Assembly: GCA_916610825.1 (NCBI GenBank)
Contig: OU744447.1
Coordinates: 29,772,561 to 29,836,560, forward strand
Length of the DNA: 64,000 bases
Direction of reading: 5' to 3'
From: Haliclystus octoradiatus
Taxonomy: Eukaryota > Cnidaria > Staurozoa > Stauromedusae > Haliclystidae
Part shown: piece after piece, positions 42,061 to 52,984 of the stretch
Layout of the letters: each line of letters opens with the position of its first letter
Numbering within the stretch: the stretch's first letter is position 1
Program-made: the position numbers and the translations under genes
Notes under the pieces: generated by a model
The model's database searches: none
Told to the model about the DNA's origin: nothing
What the model saw: only the letters and a program-made list of their open reading frames with translations

Positions 42061-43673
42061 ATTGGTTTGAAGTGATTTTGGAGTTGATTTGCTAAGATTT
42101 TCTGGAATGCTTTGGAGATATGAGTGAGGATGGTAATTGGTCGATAATTTTCTTTATTTGATGGATCGTTTTTTTGTATATTGGTGAGACTATGCCATGT
42201 TTCCAGGCTTTTGGTATTTCATTTATTGTTATTAAGTGATTGAATAGATCGGTAATAGGAGAGGTGAGGCTAGGTAGGATAGTTTTGAGGAAGCTTACGG
42301 ATATGTTATCGGCCCCAGTTGCCTTATTAGTTCTGAATCTTTTGATAATGTTATTTACTTCATTGTCTGATGTGTATTGAAAACAGAAGGAAGTGCAGGA
42401 GCGATTCATGATTTGATGTATGCTTGGGTGATTTTTGAGATAGTCGGCAGTCCAGTTTGGAGTAGGTGGTATACATTTTTTTAAATATCTTCCTATTATT
42501 TGTGCTTTTTCTTTAGCGGAGGTTATTAAGCAATTGTTTTCTAATAACTTAGCTACATTAGCAGATTTGTTTTTCCCAATACCAGTGATTTTTTGTAGGT
42601 TACGGTGAAATTTTGAGGGTTCAGTCTTTGAAGATGTTTCGAGATATTGTTTGAGGCTGTGTCGTTTAAGTTTTGTGACTAGATTCCGTTGAGTGTGGAA
42701 GCGGCAGATATTTTCTTCATTTCGTGGTAACTTCGATAAGTGATCTCTGAGTCTGATAGCTTCGTCGATTTTAGCTGTAATCCATGGTGGTCTTTGTGCC
42801 TTGATAAGTTTAGATGTCAATGGTGAATGTTTCTCTATGACTGAGTTAACTTCAAAGAACCATCTGTTCCATACATCATCGGCTGACAGTAGCTCACCGT
42901 TATCATTAGTGTACATACGTTCCCATTGTATCCCACAGAGATCATTATTGAGTGAAGTAAAGTTTGTATTTTTCGTTTTTCTGTAAGTTATTAATCTTGG
43001 CTGTGTGCGTAGGCATTTAGTTTTGTATGTTGTCATGCAGATACTGTTGTCGGAAGCTCCAGTTGCGATGATGTTACTAGCAACGAAGTGTCTTGGATGC
43101 GATACGAGTATGACATCAAGTGATGTCCCTGATGATGGTCTGGTTGGTCCATTGATCAAATTGATGAAAGCATAGTTATCAATAAATTCTTGAAGGGATT
43201 GTCCAGGAGTATTATTCACTTTTTTGCTAATATCGCAATTCAAATCACCTATAGCAATACTACCTCAGATCTTGATCTAAGTAATGTTTCCATAATACTA
43301 TTCAGACAGTCAAAATACTTTTTCAGTGCAAAATTTGGTGGCCGGTATGTTAATATTATTGACACCTTTTTTAAGCCAAATTTAATATCGAATGCCATCA
43401 TCTCAATTTCGTTATTTTCCCATTTATGTTTTCTTCTGCGATGTTGTCGTTGATGTAGAATACAAGCCCACCTCCAGCAGTGCTGTTGGGACGGTATTTC
43501 CTATGTAGAGTGAATCCATCTAAGTCTATTTGCTTATTGCTGATATTAGTGTTTAATTTGGTTTCACATAGGGCAGTGATATTCAGTGATAATTTATTAG
43601 TGAGGTGGTCGATTTCGTGCTGCTTCCCCCTTAGACTGTTGCAGTTCCAGCTGACGATGTTAATATTATGAAT

Positions 43674-43697
43674 TGGTCCAGGGTTGGGATATATATC
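43674..43697 (-). other. 2A-like peptide coding site
   Basis: Encodes DIYPNPGP at the end of a hydrophobic leader, just before the endonuclease. The 2A ribosome-skipping consensus is DxExNPGP. APE-type LINEs are known to carry 2A-like sequences in this location. Tyr replaces the Glu here, so activity is doubtful. Confidence 0.5.
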
Positions 43698-43929
43698 ACC
43701 ACAGCAGAGAAGTATTAGATAGATAAGTGTTATAAAGTATTGGTTGATCTGTGAAAAACATTTGTGTACAGTAGTGAATGATGTAGTTATTGTGACATAC
43801 AAATTGTTTATGGTGGATAATACGATATGCTTAAATTTTTTATAAAGTTTTGTTTTGGTGTTAGTCGTAGTTACTTGATATTTACTGATGGATGAGTTAA
43901 ATAAACCAGTTGATATTCGGAATTGTTGA

Positions 43930-44970
43930 TTATTGATGGGCATTGCGGTATTTTGTTTGGGTCATATGCTGAAGTTGTTTTTCGATGATTCCATAAGTGG
44001 CGTTTGTGAAAGTTGTATTTCCGATGTTGCGTTTTATGTGTAAGAGTAGTAGTGGGCAACTGCCATCGAAGGTGTGATGCGATGTTGCTTTGCATTGGAA
44101 TGCTTTCGATTTGCAGCATGCGGCACATTTTAATTCTTTCCTGTTGCATTTCTTTTTCCCGTCCAGTGGATGTTGATCACCACAATCAAAGCAAATTGAC
44201 TCTTCGTCAATCATTTCACAATTTTTTGTACTGTGACCAAGACGGCCACAATGAAAACATTGAATCGGCTTCAGATCTGGATAGGCGCAGACATTTAGTA
44301 TTGAATCAAGTCTTAGCCACATGTTGTTCTCGGCAAGCTTAGAGAATGCTTTGGATGCTAGTCGTAAGCATACTCTTTGATCAAGAGCATTCTCTTTTGT
44401 TGGAAACAGATATAAATTAATAATGTCATTTTGACTCTCAAAAATGTCTGGATTGTCAGCAAGCAGTGAATCATGGATAGCTTTAGATGTCACCCATTTC
44501 GGAACATTTGGCATAATTGCGACTGGATCTCTTTTTTTTATTTCTTTGTAGGTAATTTTACCTTTACTTAAAGATGATTTTATGCTGGCTAGCTTTTCAT
44601 TCGGCACTTCGATCGAGGTTGTTTTCCCTTTTGTTGTAATTATTGATCCTTTAACATTAATTTTACTTTTCTTCAGTATTTCTATTATTTTTTCAGAAGG
44701 TTCATCTGAAAGAAGCTTTGTGCAGTTTTTTATTGTTCCATTAATTGTTCTATTGACAATTAATGCATTGTTAGGGGCTGTAGCCACTACCTGTGACCAA
44801 GAATTTGGTTGACATGGCAACTTTTCTTGCTCGATAAATTTAGAAATAATTTCTTTTCATTCAGATATTTCTTCCCTCATTTCATTGATCGATTCCTTCA
44901 GTTTATCATTGCATTTACATTCTAAGCCTTCATTGTCACTGGTACTCTGTTTGGCCCGTTTCTTTCCCAT
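43930..44970 (-). pseudogene. LINE ORF1 with zinc knuckles
   Basis: ATG at 44970 gives MGKKRAKQSTSDNEGLECKC followed by a coiled-coil-like stretch (LKESINEMREEISE), then an in-frame TGA near 44858. From there the frame is open through an RNA-binding-like middle (VRLASK-type residues at about 44340) to a cysteine-rich C-terminus: CFHCGRLGHSTKNC, ICFDCGDQHPLDGKKKC and CAACCKSKAFQC. ORF1 proteins coat LINE RNA. The stop after about 37 codons would silence it. Confidence 0.8.
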
Positions 44971-45249
44971 CCCATCTCTAGCAAATTCACAATATCTGTG
45001 CTTACCTATCGATTGTTTACATCGTTGATCGTTGATCGTTGATGAGGATACTGAAGCAAATGATAAGTTGATGAGTTTACATCAATTCTTTAACACCATT
45101 TATTCAAGATGTGATATATTTCGATATTATTACCAAATCAGTCATTGAGCAATAATAAATTATATCTTAAATATGGTTATATTCAAAATAATGATAAATT
45201 GAAGAACCTAGTGAATATTAACGACCAAACGAGTATCACGCTCTGGATG

Positions 45250-46020
45250 ACGTCATAAGTGATATGTTGGTAAATTCTTGTACCGTTCCGCTAATTGATT
45301 GTGCTAATGAGGTATACCAAACGAGGTATCCTTGCTTATGTTAATTCCCTTTTTTCTCCTGACGGATATCTGTCACCTATTATTCTTATACCAAAATTGA
45401 TTATGAGGGCTTTGTGGTCCTTAAAGCTGGATTGGGATGATACCATCCCTGATGAATTACTTGACAAGTGGAGTTTGTGGGTTGATGAGTTAAGTAGTTG
45501 CCATCAAATAGTTTATCCCAGGTGTTTATTAAGAAAATACATACTAAGTGAAGTCTGTGACATCTCTTTACACGCATTCGCTGATGCCAGTAAAGATGCC
45601 TTCGGCATTGTTTCGTATGATCGTGTTGTGTGTGTTTCTGAGATCTCAAATGTTTGTTACTGGTCAGATTCTGTGACAACTCTCGCATACATCAAAAAGC
45701 CAATCGCCGTTTTTCAACCTTTGTGGCTAATCGAGTGAGTCAGATTGTTGATGCATCTACCAGTGAACAGTGGAGGTTCTGTCCAGGCAATCTAAATCCT
45801 GCCGACATTGCTTAACGAGGAATACTTCCGAAGGCTTTTGTTCAATAAATTTGGACCGATGGTCCACCATTTTTATCTCTTCCTCAATCATTGTGGCCAA
45901 AATCGCCTGACTCTAGCGACATTTCCGCGTTAGAGATACTCAAGTCTAGTTGTGTGGCCGTTATTTCTCATCCTCCCAATGCCACATTTGAACATTTAAA
46001 TAATGTCAGTTTTTGATTTT
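45250..46020 (+). pseudogene. BEL RT connection and RNase H, damaged
   Basis: Continues the BEL frame after the LINE: DMLVNSCTVPLIDCANEV, a one-base slip near 45312, then TKRGILAYVNSLFSPDGYLS and LKLDWDDTIPDELLDKW, the BEL RT connection. RNase H is represented by HAFADASKDAFGIVSYD and [15 protein letters not shown]. The usual residues between these two are missing, so an internal deletion removed part of RNase H. A stop occurs near 45815. Confidence 0.85.
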
Positions 46021-46025
46021 TCAAA

Positions 46026-47165
46026 GTGTGTCGTGTTTTAGCACGAGTTAAACAATTTATAAACCTTTGTAAAAAGCCAACTTCCAAAGTTGTAGCCAGT
46101 GGAATTCCTGTTTTGTTACCTTTACCCTTTGTGGATATCGAAAATGCTAAATTGGAATTGATTCAATATCATCAAAAATGCTATTTTTATTCTGAAATTC
46201 ACTGTTTACGGAATCAAACTGATCTTCCTTTGAACAGTTCCATACTTTCCTTTAACCCTTTTCTTGATAACAATAATATAATTCGAGTAGGTGGTAGACT
46301 TGAAAATGCAGACAAGCCCTATGACTCAAAACATCCGATCATTGTGGCCAAGAACTCACCATTATCAAGGATGATCATCGAAGATGCCCATCAGCACCTC
46401 AAACACACTGGTGTCAATTGTATTGTGTCATTCATCCGCCAGAAATTTTGGATTCCTTCACTTGTCATGCAAGTAAGAAATAAAAGCAAGGAGAGTATAG
46501 TATGTAGAAAGTTGTATGCTAAGGGCATGCATCAGCTCATGGCTCCTTTACCAAGAGACCGCCTCAATACTACACATCCATTTGATGTAACAGGTGTTGA
46601 TTATTTTGGCCCTTTCTATGTCAAAGTTCTCCGAAGTGCTGTCAAATTTTGGGGCTGTATCTTTACTTGCATGTCTGTCCGTGCTGTTCATCTTGAAATT
46701 TCACCCGGATTGGATACTGATAGTTATATTTGTGTGCTTAGAAGATTTATAAGTCGTAGAGGGACTCCGCCAAAAATCATTTCTGATAATGGCACCGATT
46801 TTGTTGGGGCTCAGGCCGAGCTCAAACATTTTGTCCAAGCTTTGGAAAATTCCCGTGTTTCTAAGTTTTTATCGCAGGCTGGCACTGAATGGAAATTCAA
46901 CACACCCAGTGCACCTCACCATGGTGGCGCATGGGAACGATTGATTCGCATCATCAAAAATTGTCTCTCTGCCACAGTTGGAAAGCATGTTCTCCATCAA
47001 GATACTCTCCGCACAACAATTGTCGAAATAGAAGCCATCCTCAACCGATGTCCGCTCACAACTGTCTCTGATGATCCAATGGATTTACAACCCTTGTGTC
47101 CTATGGATTTGTTACACTTTGGCACCGATGTCCCGCAAACTACTACATTCAACAACTTAAACTAA
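46026..47165 (+). pseudogene. BEL integrase
   Basis: A 379-codon frame. The zinc finger begins HQHLKHTGVNCIVSFIRQKF, with a single C-K-L rather than the usual C-x2-C (IVCRKLYA). The core has DVTGVDYFGPFYVKVL, IISDNGTDFVGAQAELKHFV and APHHGGAWERLIRI, so all three catalytic acidic residues are present. The C-terminal part shifts frame near 47160 and continues to IMK-like ends at 47467 (NINDLVLIIDDDIVSRYRLG, the C-terminal domain common in BEL integrases). Confidence 0.88.
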
Positions 47166-47548
47166 CGAGAAAAATACAAGAAATCTTAAACATTATTAAA
47201 AGTATTCTGGTCTCGTTGGTCTTCAGAATATTTGTCTCTTTTACAAAAACGTACCAAATGGACGCTAAGACTGCTACATTAAATATCAATGATTTAGTTC
47301 TCATTATTGATGATGACATTGTTTCTCGCTACCGCCTTGGGCGAGTCATTGAATTATTTAAAGGAGCAAATGATGTATGTAGATCTGTTCTGCTCCAAAC
47401 TGTTAATGGTCAATTGAAGAGACCTATAACGAAAATTTGTCTGTTAGAAGCTGCTGAAATTATGTAAATATTTGGTCGCTGTATAGAGTACCACACATGC
47501 TATTTTATAAGTTAGTTTTCAACATTGTATCCTCTAGCATTGCTTCAC

Positions 47549-47557
47549 AGGGGGGAG
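47549..47557 (+). other. BEL polypurine tract
   Basis: AGGGGGGAG directly before the 3' LTR TGTTCTGG; the primer site for plus-strand DNA synthesis. Confidence 0.85.
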
Positions 47558-48118
47558 TGTTCTGGTTGACATGGTTACTGTTGCTAGGTAATTTATTTTC
47601 AAACCTCGTTTATTTCCGCCTCGTTTTAACCGCTGACCGGCGTATAAAAGGAAAACCGCGTGGTTTCTCGCTCTCTTGCATCGTGATCGTAAAACTTCAA
47701 GGTTGTCTGTTCCACAAGGGAACTGACTTCCTCGTTTTAAATACTTTGTCAAAAGCAACCATGTCAGCAGATATAATTCTGTGAAGCTCTGATAAAGCTA
47801 AGTAAATTGTTTAGTATATTCTTTTGTTATATTGATCTTCTTTTGTCTTATGCTTTGTCGTACACTTTAGCCATTGTAGACATTCTTTCATATTGTGTTT
47901 TGTCTCTTTGAGCTGGGTATCCTATATACAGTTCTCTCATTGCTATAGGGAGCATATTACCTCGAGTTAAGAGTAATTGTTAGCCCCAAGCGTCTCGACG
48001 GTTCGAATCCCCATCCACATAAAAAAGACATTCTCCATAATATTCAATATTAAAATTTCTCATGTTTCGCTTTTAATCTCTTTCGTTAAATTATCAAACG
48101 TAGAATCTCTTTTTTACA
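47558..48118 (+). mobile_element. BEL/Pao element, 3' LTR
   Basis: A 561-bp LTR followed by GTGAC at 48119-48123, repeating the 5' flank. It matches the 5' LTR apart from a 2-bp indel near its end. TATA box near 47644 and B-box-like GGTTCGAATCC at 48000-48010. Confidence 0.93.
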
Positions 48119-48192
48119 GTGACGTCGTAATCGTGTTGAAATGATTGGAGACGGATTAATTCCGTGAAAGGTTCGCTAAATATACTGCGCCA
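48119..48192 (-). other. Gypsy B leader and primer-binding site
   Basis: Minus strand, downstream of the Gypsy 5' LTR: TGGCGCAGTATATTTAGCG begins immediately after the LTR terminus ACAACA. TGG at this point is where a tRNA 3' CCA end would pair. Confidence 0.65.
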
Positions 48193-48357
48193 TGTTGTGT
48201 TACGAGAAACAATAAACGGTGTTGCGTTCAAGACTATAATTTGGGCAATGCCCTCATTGAAACATAGTAGATTTTGTATGGACATTGGGTACTAGTCCCA
48301 ATCCATTATTGTATATGGTAATACATTGTGCAATGTAATGTAACGGATTATACTCCA
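48193..48357 (-). mobile_element. Gypsy element B, 5' LTR
   Basis: The partner of 31496-31660, same length (165 bp), two mismatches. The flanking GGAAG at 48358-48362 equals 31491-31495. LTRs of this size are short but known among Gypsy lineages. Confidence 0.9.
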
Positions 48358-48960
48358 GGAAGGACAAAACTACATCGGTCTGACAGAAGGGAAATTTAAA
48401 GATAGATATTCACAACACAAACTAACATTCAAGAAAGAAAAATACATTAACTTAACGGAATTATCAAAACATATTCGGACACTCAAAGCGACAAAAAAGA
48501 TTACACAATAAACTGGTCCATATTATCATCTGCCACGGCATACAACAGCAAATCAATGAAATGTGACCTTTGCCTTACTGAAAAATACCATATCATTTGT
48601 TCAGATAAAAACTTTTAAATAAAAAAACAGATATGCTCAGCAACTGCCGACATCAAAATAAGTTCTATTTATCAAACTTTAAATCTTAACAAAAAACAGG
48701 AACCATTATCTAAAGAACAATGGAATTACCAAATATAAACAATAGAAAACTTAAGAAAAAAAATTAGCTGCTTATATATATACCATAGAGTGTATCACAG
48801 ATCGCCTTGGCGTGAAACTAATAGTAGCAAATATGAATGTCTGATTTCTTTGTTGTTTATTAATCATTATAATAATTAATATATAATAATTTTGATCAGA
48901 ATATTACATTTAATTCAATCTGAAGTAAGCTCGCGTTGGAAACATGTCGCAATTCAAATA
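48358..48960 (+). pseudogene. PLE, right part: GIY-YIG endonuclease
   Basis: Resumes the frame interrupted at 31495: GQNYIGLTEGKFKDRYSQHK, then a one-base slip, KCDLCLTEKYHIICSDKN. Very similar to the endonuclease of the PLE at 15552-16964. The 3' region holds CTGAAGTAAGC...GGAAACATGTC at 48920-48948, a degenerate hammerhead-like motif, marking the approximate 3' end of the element. Confidence 0.8.
48920..48948 (+). ncRNA. Degenerate hammerhead-like motif
   Basis: CTGAAGT, a short stem region, then GGAAACATGTC. ACATGT is self-complementary, as in dimeric PLE hammerheads, and GTC is a classic cleavage triplet. The last core A of CTGANGA is T here. Confidence 0.3.
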
Positions 48961-49074
48961 TCTACTTAAAATTCACTCAGTTTTCATATTAGAAGGTTTC
49001 GAGACTTGCCGCTTGTATTTTAGTTACGAATAACTGCAATTCTTGGTTGTATATTATGATTTTGACTAACTTCT

Positions 49075-49222
49075 AAACAAGAAATCCATATCGTAAACAA
49101 GGCTGCCAAGTCGTGTATAGGCCGTTCGACATGGCAATTCATATTAATTTAGTAGCAACAAAATAATGTTGTGGGTTGTCATGACGCAACTTGATCGCAT
49201 CTGATAAAAATCCACCAATCCG
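49075..49222 (+). repeat. Diverged member of repeat family 3
   Basis: Contains AAGAAATCCATATCGTAAAC (inner hairpin arm of the unit at 26099) and, further on, GTGGGTTGTCATGAC and AATCCACCAATC (its right end). The middle is deleted and both palindromes are lost. Confidence 0.55.
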
Positions 49223-49223
49223 G

Positions 49224-50268
49224 ACACGTGTTTGCCTGCGCGCAGACCCAAATCTTTTATTATGATTAGTAGGGTCTGCGTAATATCGACAGAAGCTTGC
49301 ACTGGGCAGAAGTTGGAGGGAGTGGCGGAACGTCACTACACTTCAACTTTTGCTGCTCAGCGTTGTTCAACGACAGACGGCGTCACAAACAGCATTTCTG
49401 CAAGTCCGATTTTCGTAAATAACAAAACCTTTCACAAGCGAAATTGACACTTATTATTGCGAAATAAGATGAGTTGATTCATACCCACGTTCAAATGATT
49501 AATACTAACTTAATACAACGTACTATTTCTGTTCAATATGAAGTGATCTCAGTTGTCTAATGTTTTTAATGCATTTGTTTTTGACAAATAAACTCGAAAA
49601 TTGACATCAGTGATGAGAATTAGTCTTTCGTAAAGAAATATTTTTGTAATCCATTGCCATCATGGCGCAGCGAAAAAGATCCAGAGATTAAATCGTTCTA
49701 TATCTAATAAAATGATTTGTTCTTTCGATATTATCCATGATAAATTGGCTTATACGACGAACACAAACACAATCCAAATGAATTTCAGTATCTTGAAATC
49801 AAGTCGTTGTTGGCCGATGCTGCATGTAAAGTAGCATGTATCGTCCTCTGTGAAAGGCAAATGAACAAGAAATCGTTTTTGTCAATACACTATGTTCATT
49901 TTACTACAAACATAATTACAAAAAGTCTGTATTGAATAAAAAAGTCTGATATATCCCTCGTACAAAATTGAAAAACCAACACAATCAAAAGGATTTTATC
50001 GAAGAAGAACGACTTTTATTTTTCGGCTTGCGTGTAGCATACTTGAAAAGGAATGCGTCAAAAACTTATATTTATCAACCAATCATGTTCTGGTTCTAAT
50101 TTTGGAGAACTCGCTAGCGATTGGCTGATGAACAATAGACAAATAATAGATTTCTCACGTTTCTGCCACTCCCCCTAATTCAGTCCAGCGCAAGCTTTCT
50201 GTCGATATTACGAAGACCCTACTAATCATAAAAAAAAGATTTGGCCTGCGCTCAGGCTAGACACGTGT
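49224..50268. mobile_element. Inverted-repeat element with ~115-bp arms
   Basis: Arms 49224-49337 and 50154-50268 are inverted copies, beginning ACACGTGT and sharing ATGATTAGTAGGGTCT, AATATCGACAGAA and GCTTGC. The 815-bp centre has no significant open frame. Likely a non-autonomous foldback or DNA transposon; no clear target duplication was seen. It lies in the proposed intron of gene B, just 3' of exon 1. Confidence 0.7.
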
Positions 50269-50302
50269 AGGAAGCTGAAAAGATAATCAGTCTATTGCTT
50301 AC

Positions 50303-50657
50303 CGATGACACCATGTTTTGACACGTACTTAACAAATCCTCCGGTCCACATAGACTCAGTGTTTACTTTTCTTGAGGGAACGCCATTGAAACTACCAAGC
50401 AATATGCAATTAAACTTGTTACTCGCATTACCATATGCCACTTCTGTGCATTTAAGTTTACTCCGTTTGCATTTGTGAAGGCACACACGTTTGCTTGCTG
50501 CATATATTTCAGCAAGGACAGTTGAAATTGGTGTTGAAATCACTAACTCGTTGACTATTCCAAATATTTGTTTATCGTCAACTGCACTTACGGCACACGC
50601 ATACCGTACATGACTGAAAGCATGGATATAGACGAATAGAATATGTAATATATACAT
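50303..50657 (-). CDS. Gene B, exon 1: signal peptide plus PAN-like domain
   Basis: ATG at 50657 (minus) opens MYILHILFVYIHAFSHVRYA, a hydrophobic signal peptide. The following region has TVLAEIYAASKRVCLHKCKR, LKCTEVAYGN and KFNCILLG. The pattern of paired cysteines, a C-x-x-x-x-Y, and C-x-LL resembles a PAN/apple module, a disulfide-bonded domain that binds proteins or sugars outside the cell. The donor is TGTCATCG|GTAAGC in phase 1, which fits the terminal exon at 27558. If joined, the protein is about 261 residues and secreted. The PAN assignment is by cysteine pattern only. Confidence 0.6.
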
Positions 50658-50803
50658 GTTCCGCAAAAGTCTTAATAATGTAGTACAGTTTTAGGTCGAC
50701 AATTTAGTTCAACGTTCACACCATCGACACAACGTCTGTATTCGATCTCATACCGAACACATCGTGGAATAGATGGGTTGATAAAGAAGCTTCTTAATTA
50801 AAA

Positions 50804-51108
50804 TGCAGATGTTTTATACAAAATTGACCAATGTTTACACTGCATAGAAACTAATTTGTTGCAGCACAGAACACTACAGCATCCTAAAAGATATGATTAA
50901 TGAAATAATTGTAATGGAGTAACTGATGGGAGTGTTAATTGTAAGGCTTACTTTAATTGAATGGAATTCATGCAGATGTTTTATACAAAATTAACCTTTA
51001 CTGTTTAATTAATGTTTACATTGTCATAGAAACTAACTTGTTGCAGCTCAGAACACTAGCATCCTAAAATATCTGATTAATGAAATAACTAAGGGACTAA
51101 TGGGTCAT
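50804..51108. repeat. Direct repeat of about 125-138 bp
   Basis: TGCAGATGTTTTATACAAAAT starts copies at about 50804 and 50971. Each continues through ATAGAAACTAAYTTGTTGCAG and GATTAATGAAATAA. Period near 168 bp. It lies upstream of gene B exon 1 on its strand, so it could be part of the promoter region. Confidence 0.7.
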
Positions 51109-51119
51109 AGTATTAGTTT

Positions 51120-51600
51120 GATAACAAAAATCAAAGACAACAGTAATTTTGAATGTGTTTTATTAGTAAAACTCAACGTTTCGGAAATCATCTGTAACCA
51201 TTTTCAATAGTAAAAGAAATTTCATTTTATTAAGTTAACTTTTATACTATAAATAATTTATTTATTTCTATAGTTTATGACTTGAACTTCCTAGGTTACC
51301 TAATTTTAAAACAAAAACTTTTTTTTTTGCTTGATAAAATAGAATAAGAAATTGATTTAAAATAATTTAGATCGTTGAATCTGATTGACCATTCAGGTTT
51401 GGTTGTAAGTTCCTAATGAAAAGCATTTCGTAAACGAGGCAGTCCCATTCGGAGCTGCAATGTTTTGAAACTTTAAAATCATCGATTACATCGTCTATTG
51501 TTTGATTGTGTTGTTGGATATGTTTCCCAATTGCTGAACTCTTTCTGCTGTGCTCTTCTATTCTTTGGCGTAGAACCAATACCGGCATTTTGTTCCATTT
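51120..51600 (-). pseudogene. PLE fragment, left arm of inverted pair
   Basis: Minus strand gives RIEEHSRKSSAIGKHIQQHN and YEMLFIRNLQPNLNGQSDST, the C-terminal part of a Penelope endonuclease, ending at a 3' region with CGAAACGTTGAG and AATAAAACACATTC near 51145-51190. The 5' part is missing. It mirrors 51601-52540. Confidence 0.8.
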
Positions 51601-52540
51601 TAAAAGCAGTGTCGATCAGCGTTACAAAACAGGACTTTTAAAAACATTATTACACCTTTTTTGCGAGCATTTCGTTTAAGCTCGTCAGAGAAGTATTTTT
51701 ATTGTGAATGCAATAATATCAAACGTATTTTATCGATCTTAAGTATCCAGTTTCCCTTTTAAATTTTTATCTTAGTAGTTTTAATTTTAATTATTTGAAT
51801 AGTATTGACGATGTTAATGTTTTAAAGAAAGAACCTGACGCTATAATTAAGTTGCCTTTTAAAGATCAGGGCGCAAGTAATATAGTGAGAATAGATATAA
51901 AATCTCTGTGTAATAAAATAGATGTTAATTAACATTTTAACTATATTTACCAGTCGAAAACTCAAAGACGACTTGAGGCATCGTGAAGCCAAACATGAAC
52001 TTCTTTCAAAACATTGCGTAATCTATCATTTCAAGTGTGGCTTTTGTAATTCAAGCTATGTAGGATATACTAAACGTCACCTACATCAAATAATAAAAGA
52101 GCACAGCAGAAAGAGTTCAGCAATTGGGAAACATATCCAACAAACACAATCAAACAATAGACGATGTAATCTATGATTTTAAAGTTTTAAAACATTGCAG
52201 CTCCAAATGGGACTGACTCGTTTACGAAATGCTTTTCATTAGGAACTTACAACCAAACCTGAATGGTCAATCAGATTCAACGATCTAAATTATTTTAAAT
52301 CAATTTCTTATTCTATTTTATCAAGCAAAAAAAAAAGTTTTTGTTTTACAATTAAGTAACCTAGGAAGTTCAAGTCATAAACTAGAAATAAATTAATTAT
52401 TTATAGTATAAAAGTTAACATAATAAAATAATATTTCTTTCACTCTTGAAAATTGTCACAGACGATGGCCGAAACGTTGAGTTTTACTAATAAAACACAT
52501 TCAAATTACTGTTGTCATTGATATTTGTTATCAAATGCTT
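51601..52540 (+). pseudogene. PLE fragment, right arm of inverted pair
   Basis: Plus strand: HELLSKHCVIYHFKCGFCNS, SYVGYTKRHLHQIIKEHSRK, then, after a slip, IYDFKVLKHCSSKWD and a stop, then VYEMLFIRNLQPNLNGQSDS. This is the GIY-YIG part of a third PLE family, with its 3' end near 52500. Upstream it carries part of the RT-endonuclease linker (IKLPFKDQ, about 51845). Together with 51120-51600 it forms a second head-to-head PLE dimer. Confidence 0.8.
52457..52480 (+). ncRNA. Hammerhead-related PLE 3' motif
   Basis: CACAGACGATGGCCGAAACGTTG, with matching forms on the minus strand at 51175-51194 and 53092-53106. GAAACGTT with a self-complementary ACGT is typical of PLE hammerheads. Here CTGACGA reads CAGACGA, so the conserved core U is lost in this family. 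Confidence 0.25.
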
Positions 52541-52984
52541 TAAGAAGAAGCTACTCATCAAATAGTATTAATTGCAAGCTAAATAGTATTTCCAAATGAA
52601 GATGGCGTATTAAAAATATGTTATATCATATTCTCATGACTTGTACACTTATTAACTACTATATTGCCTGATTAATGCAAAAATATTTCCGTTGTGTTCG
52701 CAAAGATCTGAAACATTTCCAGCATGCCAAAGTTTACATGAATACAATGAGTATAGTATTATCAAGCTGATCGTTCTACACTAGTTTTTATTATATTGCA
52801 TTATCCTTCACATGGAGAAGGAATCAAACACCGTAGCAAGAGTACGAATATAATAAAAGTCAACCGAGTGTGTATAAATCAACATAACCAATCCGATTGA
52901 AAATAAATATTAATAATTGTAGACATTTCAGAATTCTTCCCGAAGTAAAATTTATTGCGGTAAAACTAATTACGCTATGTAAAT

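Larger units (their letters stand above)
40722..43943 (-). pseudogene. LINE ORF2: endonuclease and reverse transcriptase
   Basis: Minus strand. ORF2 begins at the ATG-proximal frame ending 43398, with a hydrophobic leader and GDIYPNPGP, then an AP endonuclease (INIVSWNCNSLRGKQHEIDH, ALCETKL). It continues in another frame from 43243 (DLNCDIS catalytic segment and SDNSI). RT fingers are KATGADNISVSFLKTILPSL. After a slip in an A-run near 42172 come NYRPITILTHISKAFQKILA, then IVSLDLSKAFDMVHHKLL and the catalytic RYADDITLYYS. The C-terminus includes PICRTTLMKWSIVAVGTRVW at 40719-41009. At least four frame disruptions; a 16-bp minisatellite sits in the fingers-palm linker. Confidence 0.88.
40426..45249 (-). 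mobile_element. APE-type LINE inserted in the BEL element
   Basis: A 4.8-kb non-LTR retrotransposon on the minus strand with ORF1 and ORF2. The duplication AAGTG is at 40421-40425 and 45250-45254. Its 3' end (minus strand) is AATAAAATTATACACACACAC, a CA-type tail. It inserted in antisense to the BEL element. The two ORFs are listed separately. The architecture (zinc-knuckle ORF1, AP endonuclease, RT, no LTR) fits the Jockey/CR1/I assemblage. Confidence 0.9.

Noticed and set aside
49139-49447. Frames on both strands at the left arm of the 49.2-50.3 kb element
   Set aside because: They span the inverted-repeat arm and have no independent support.
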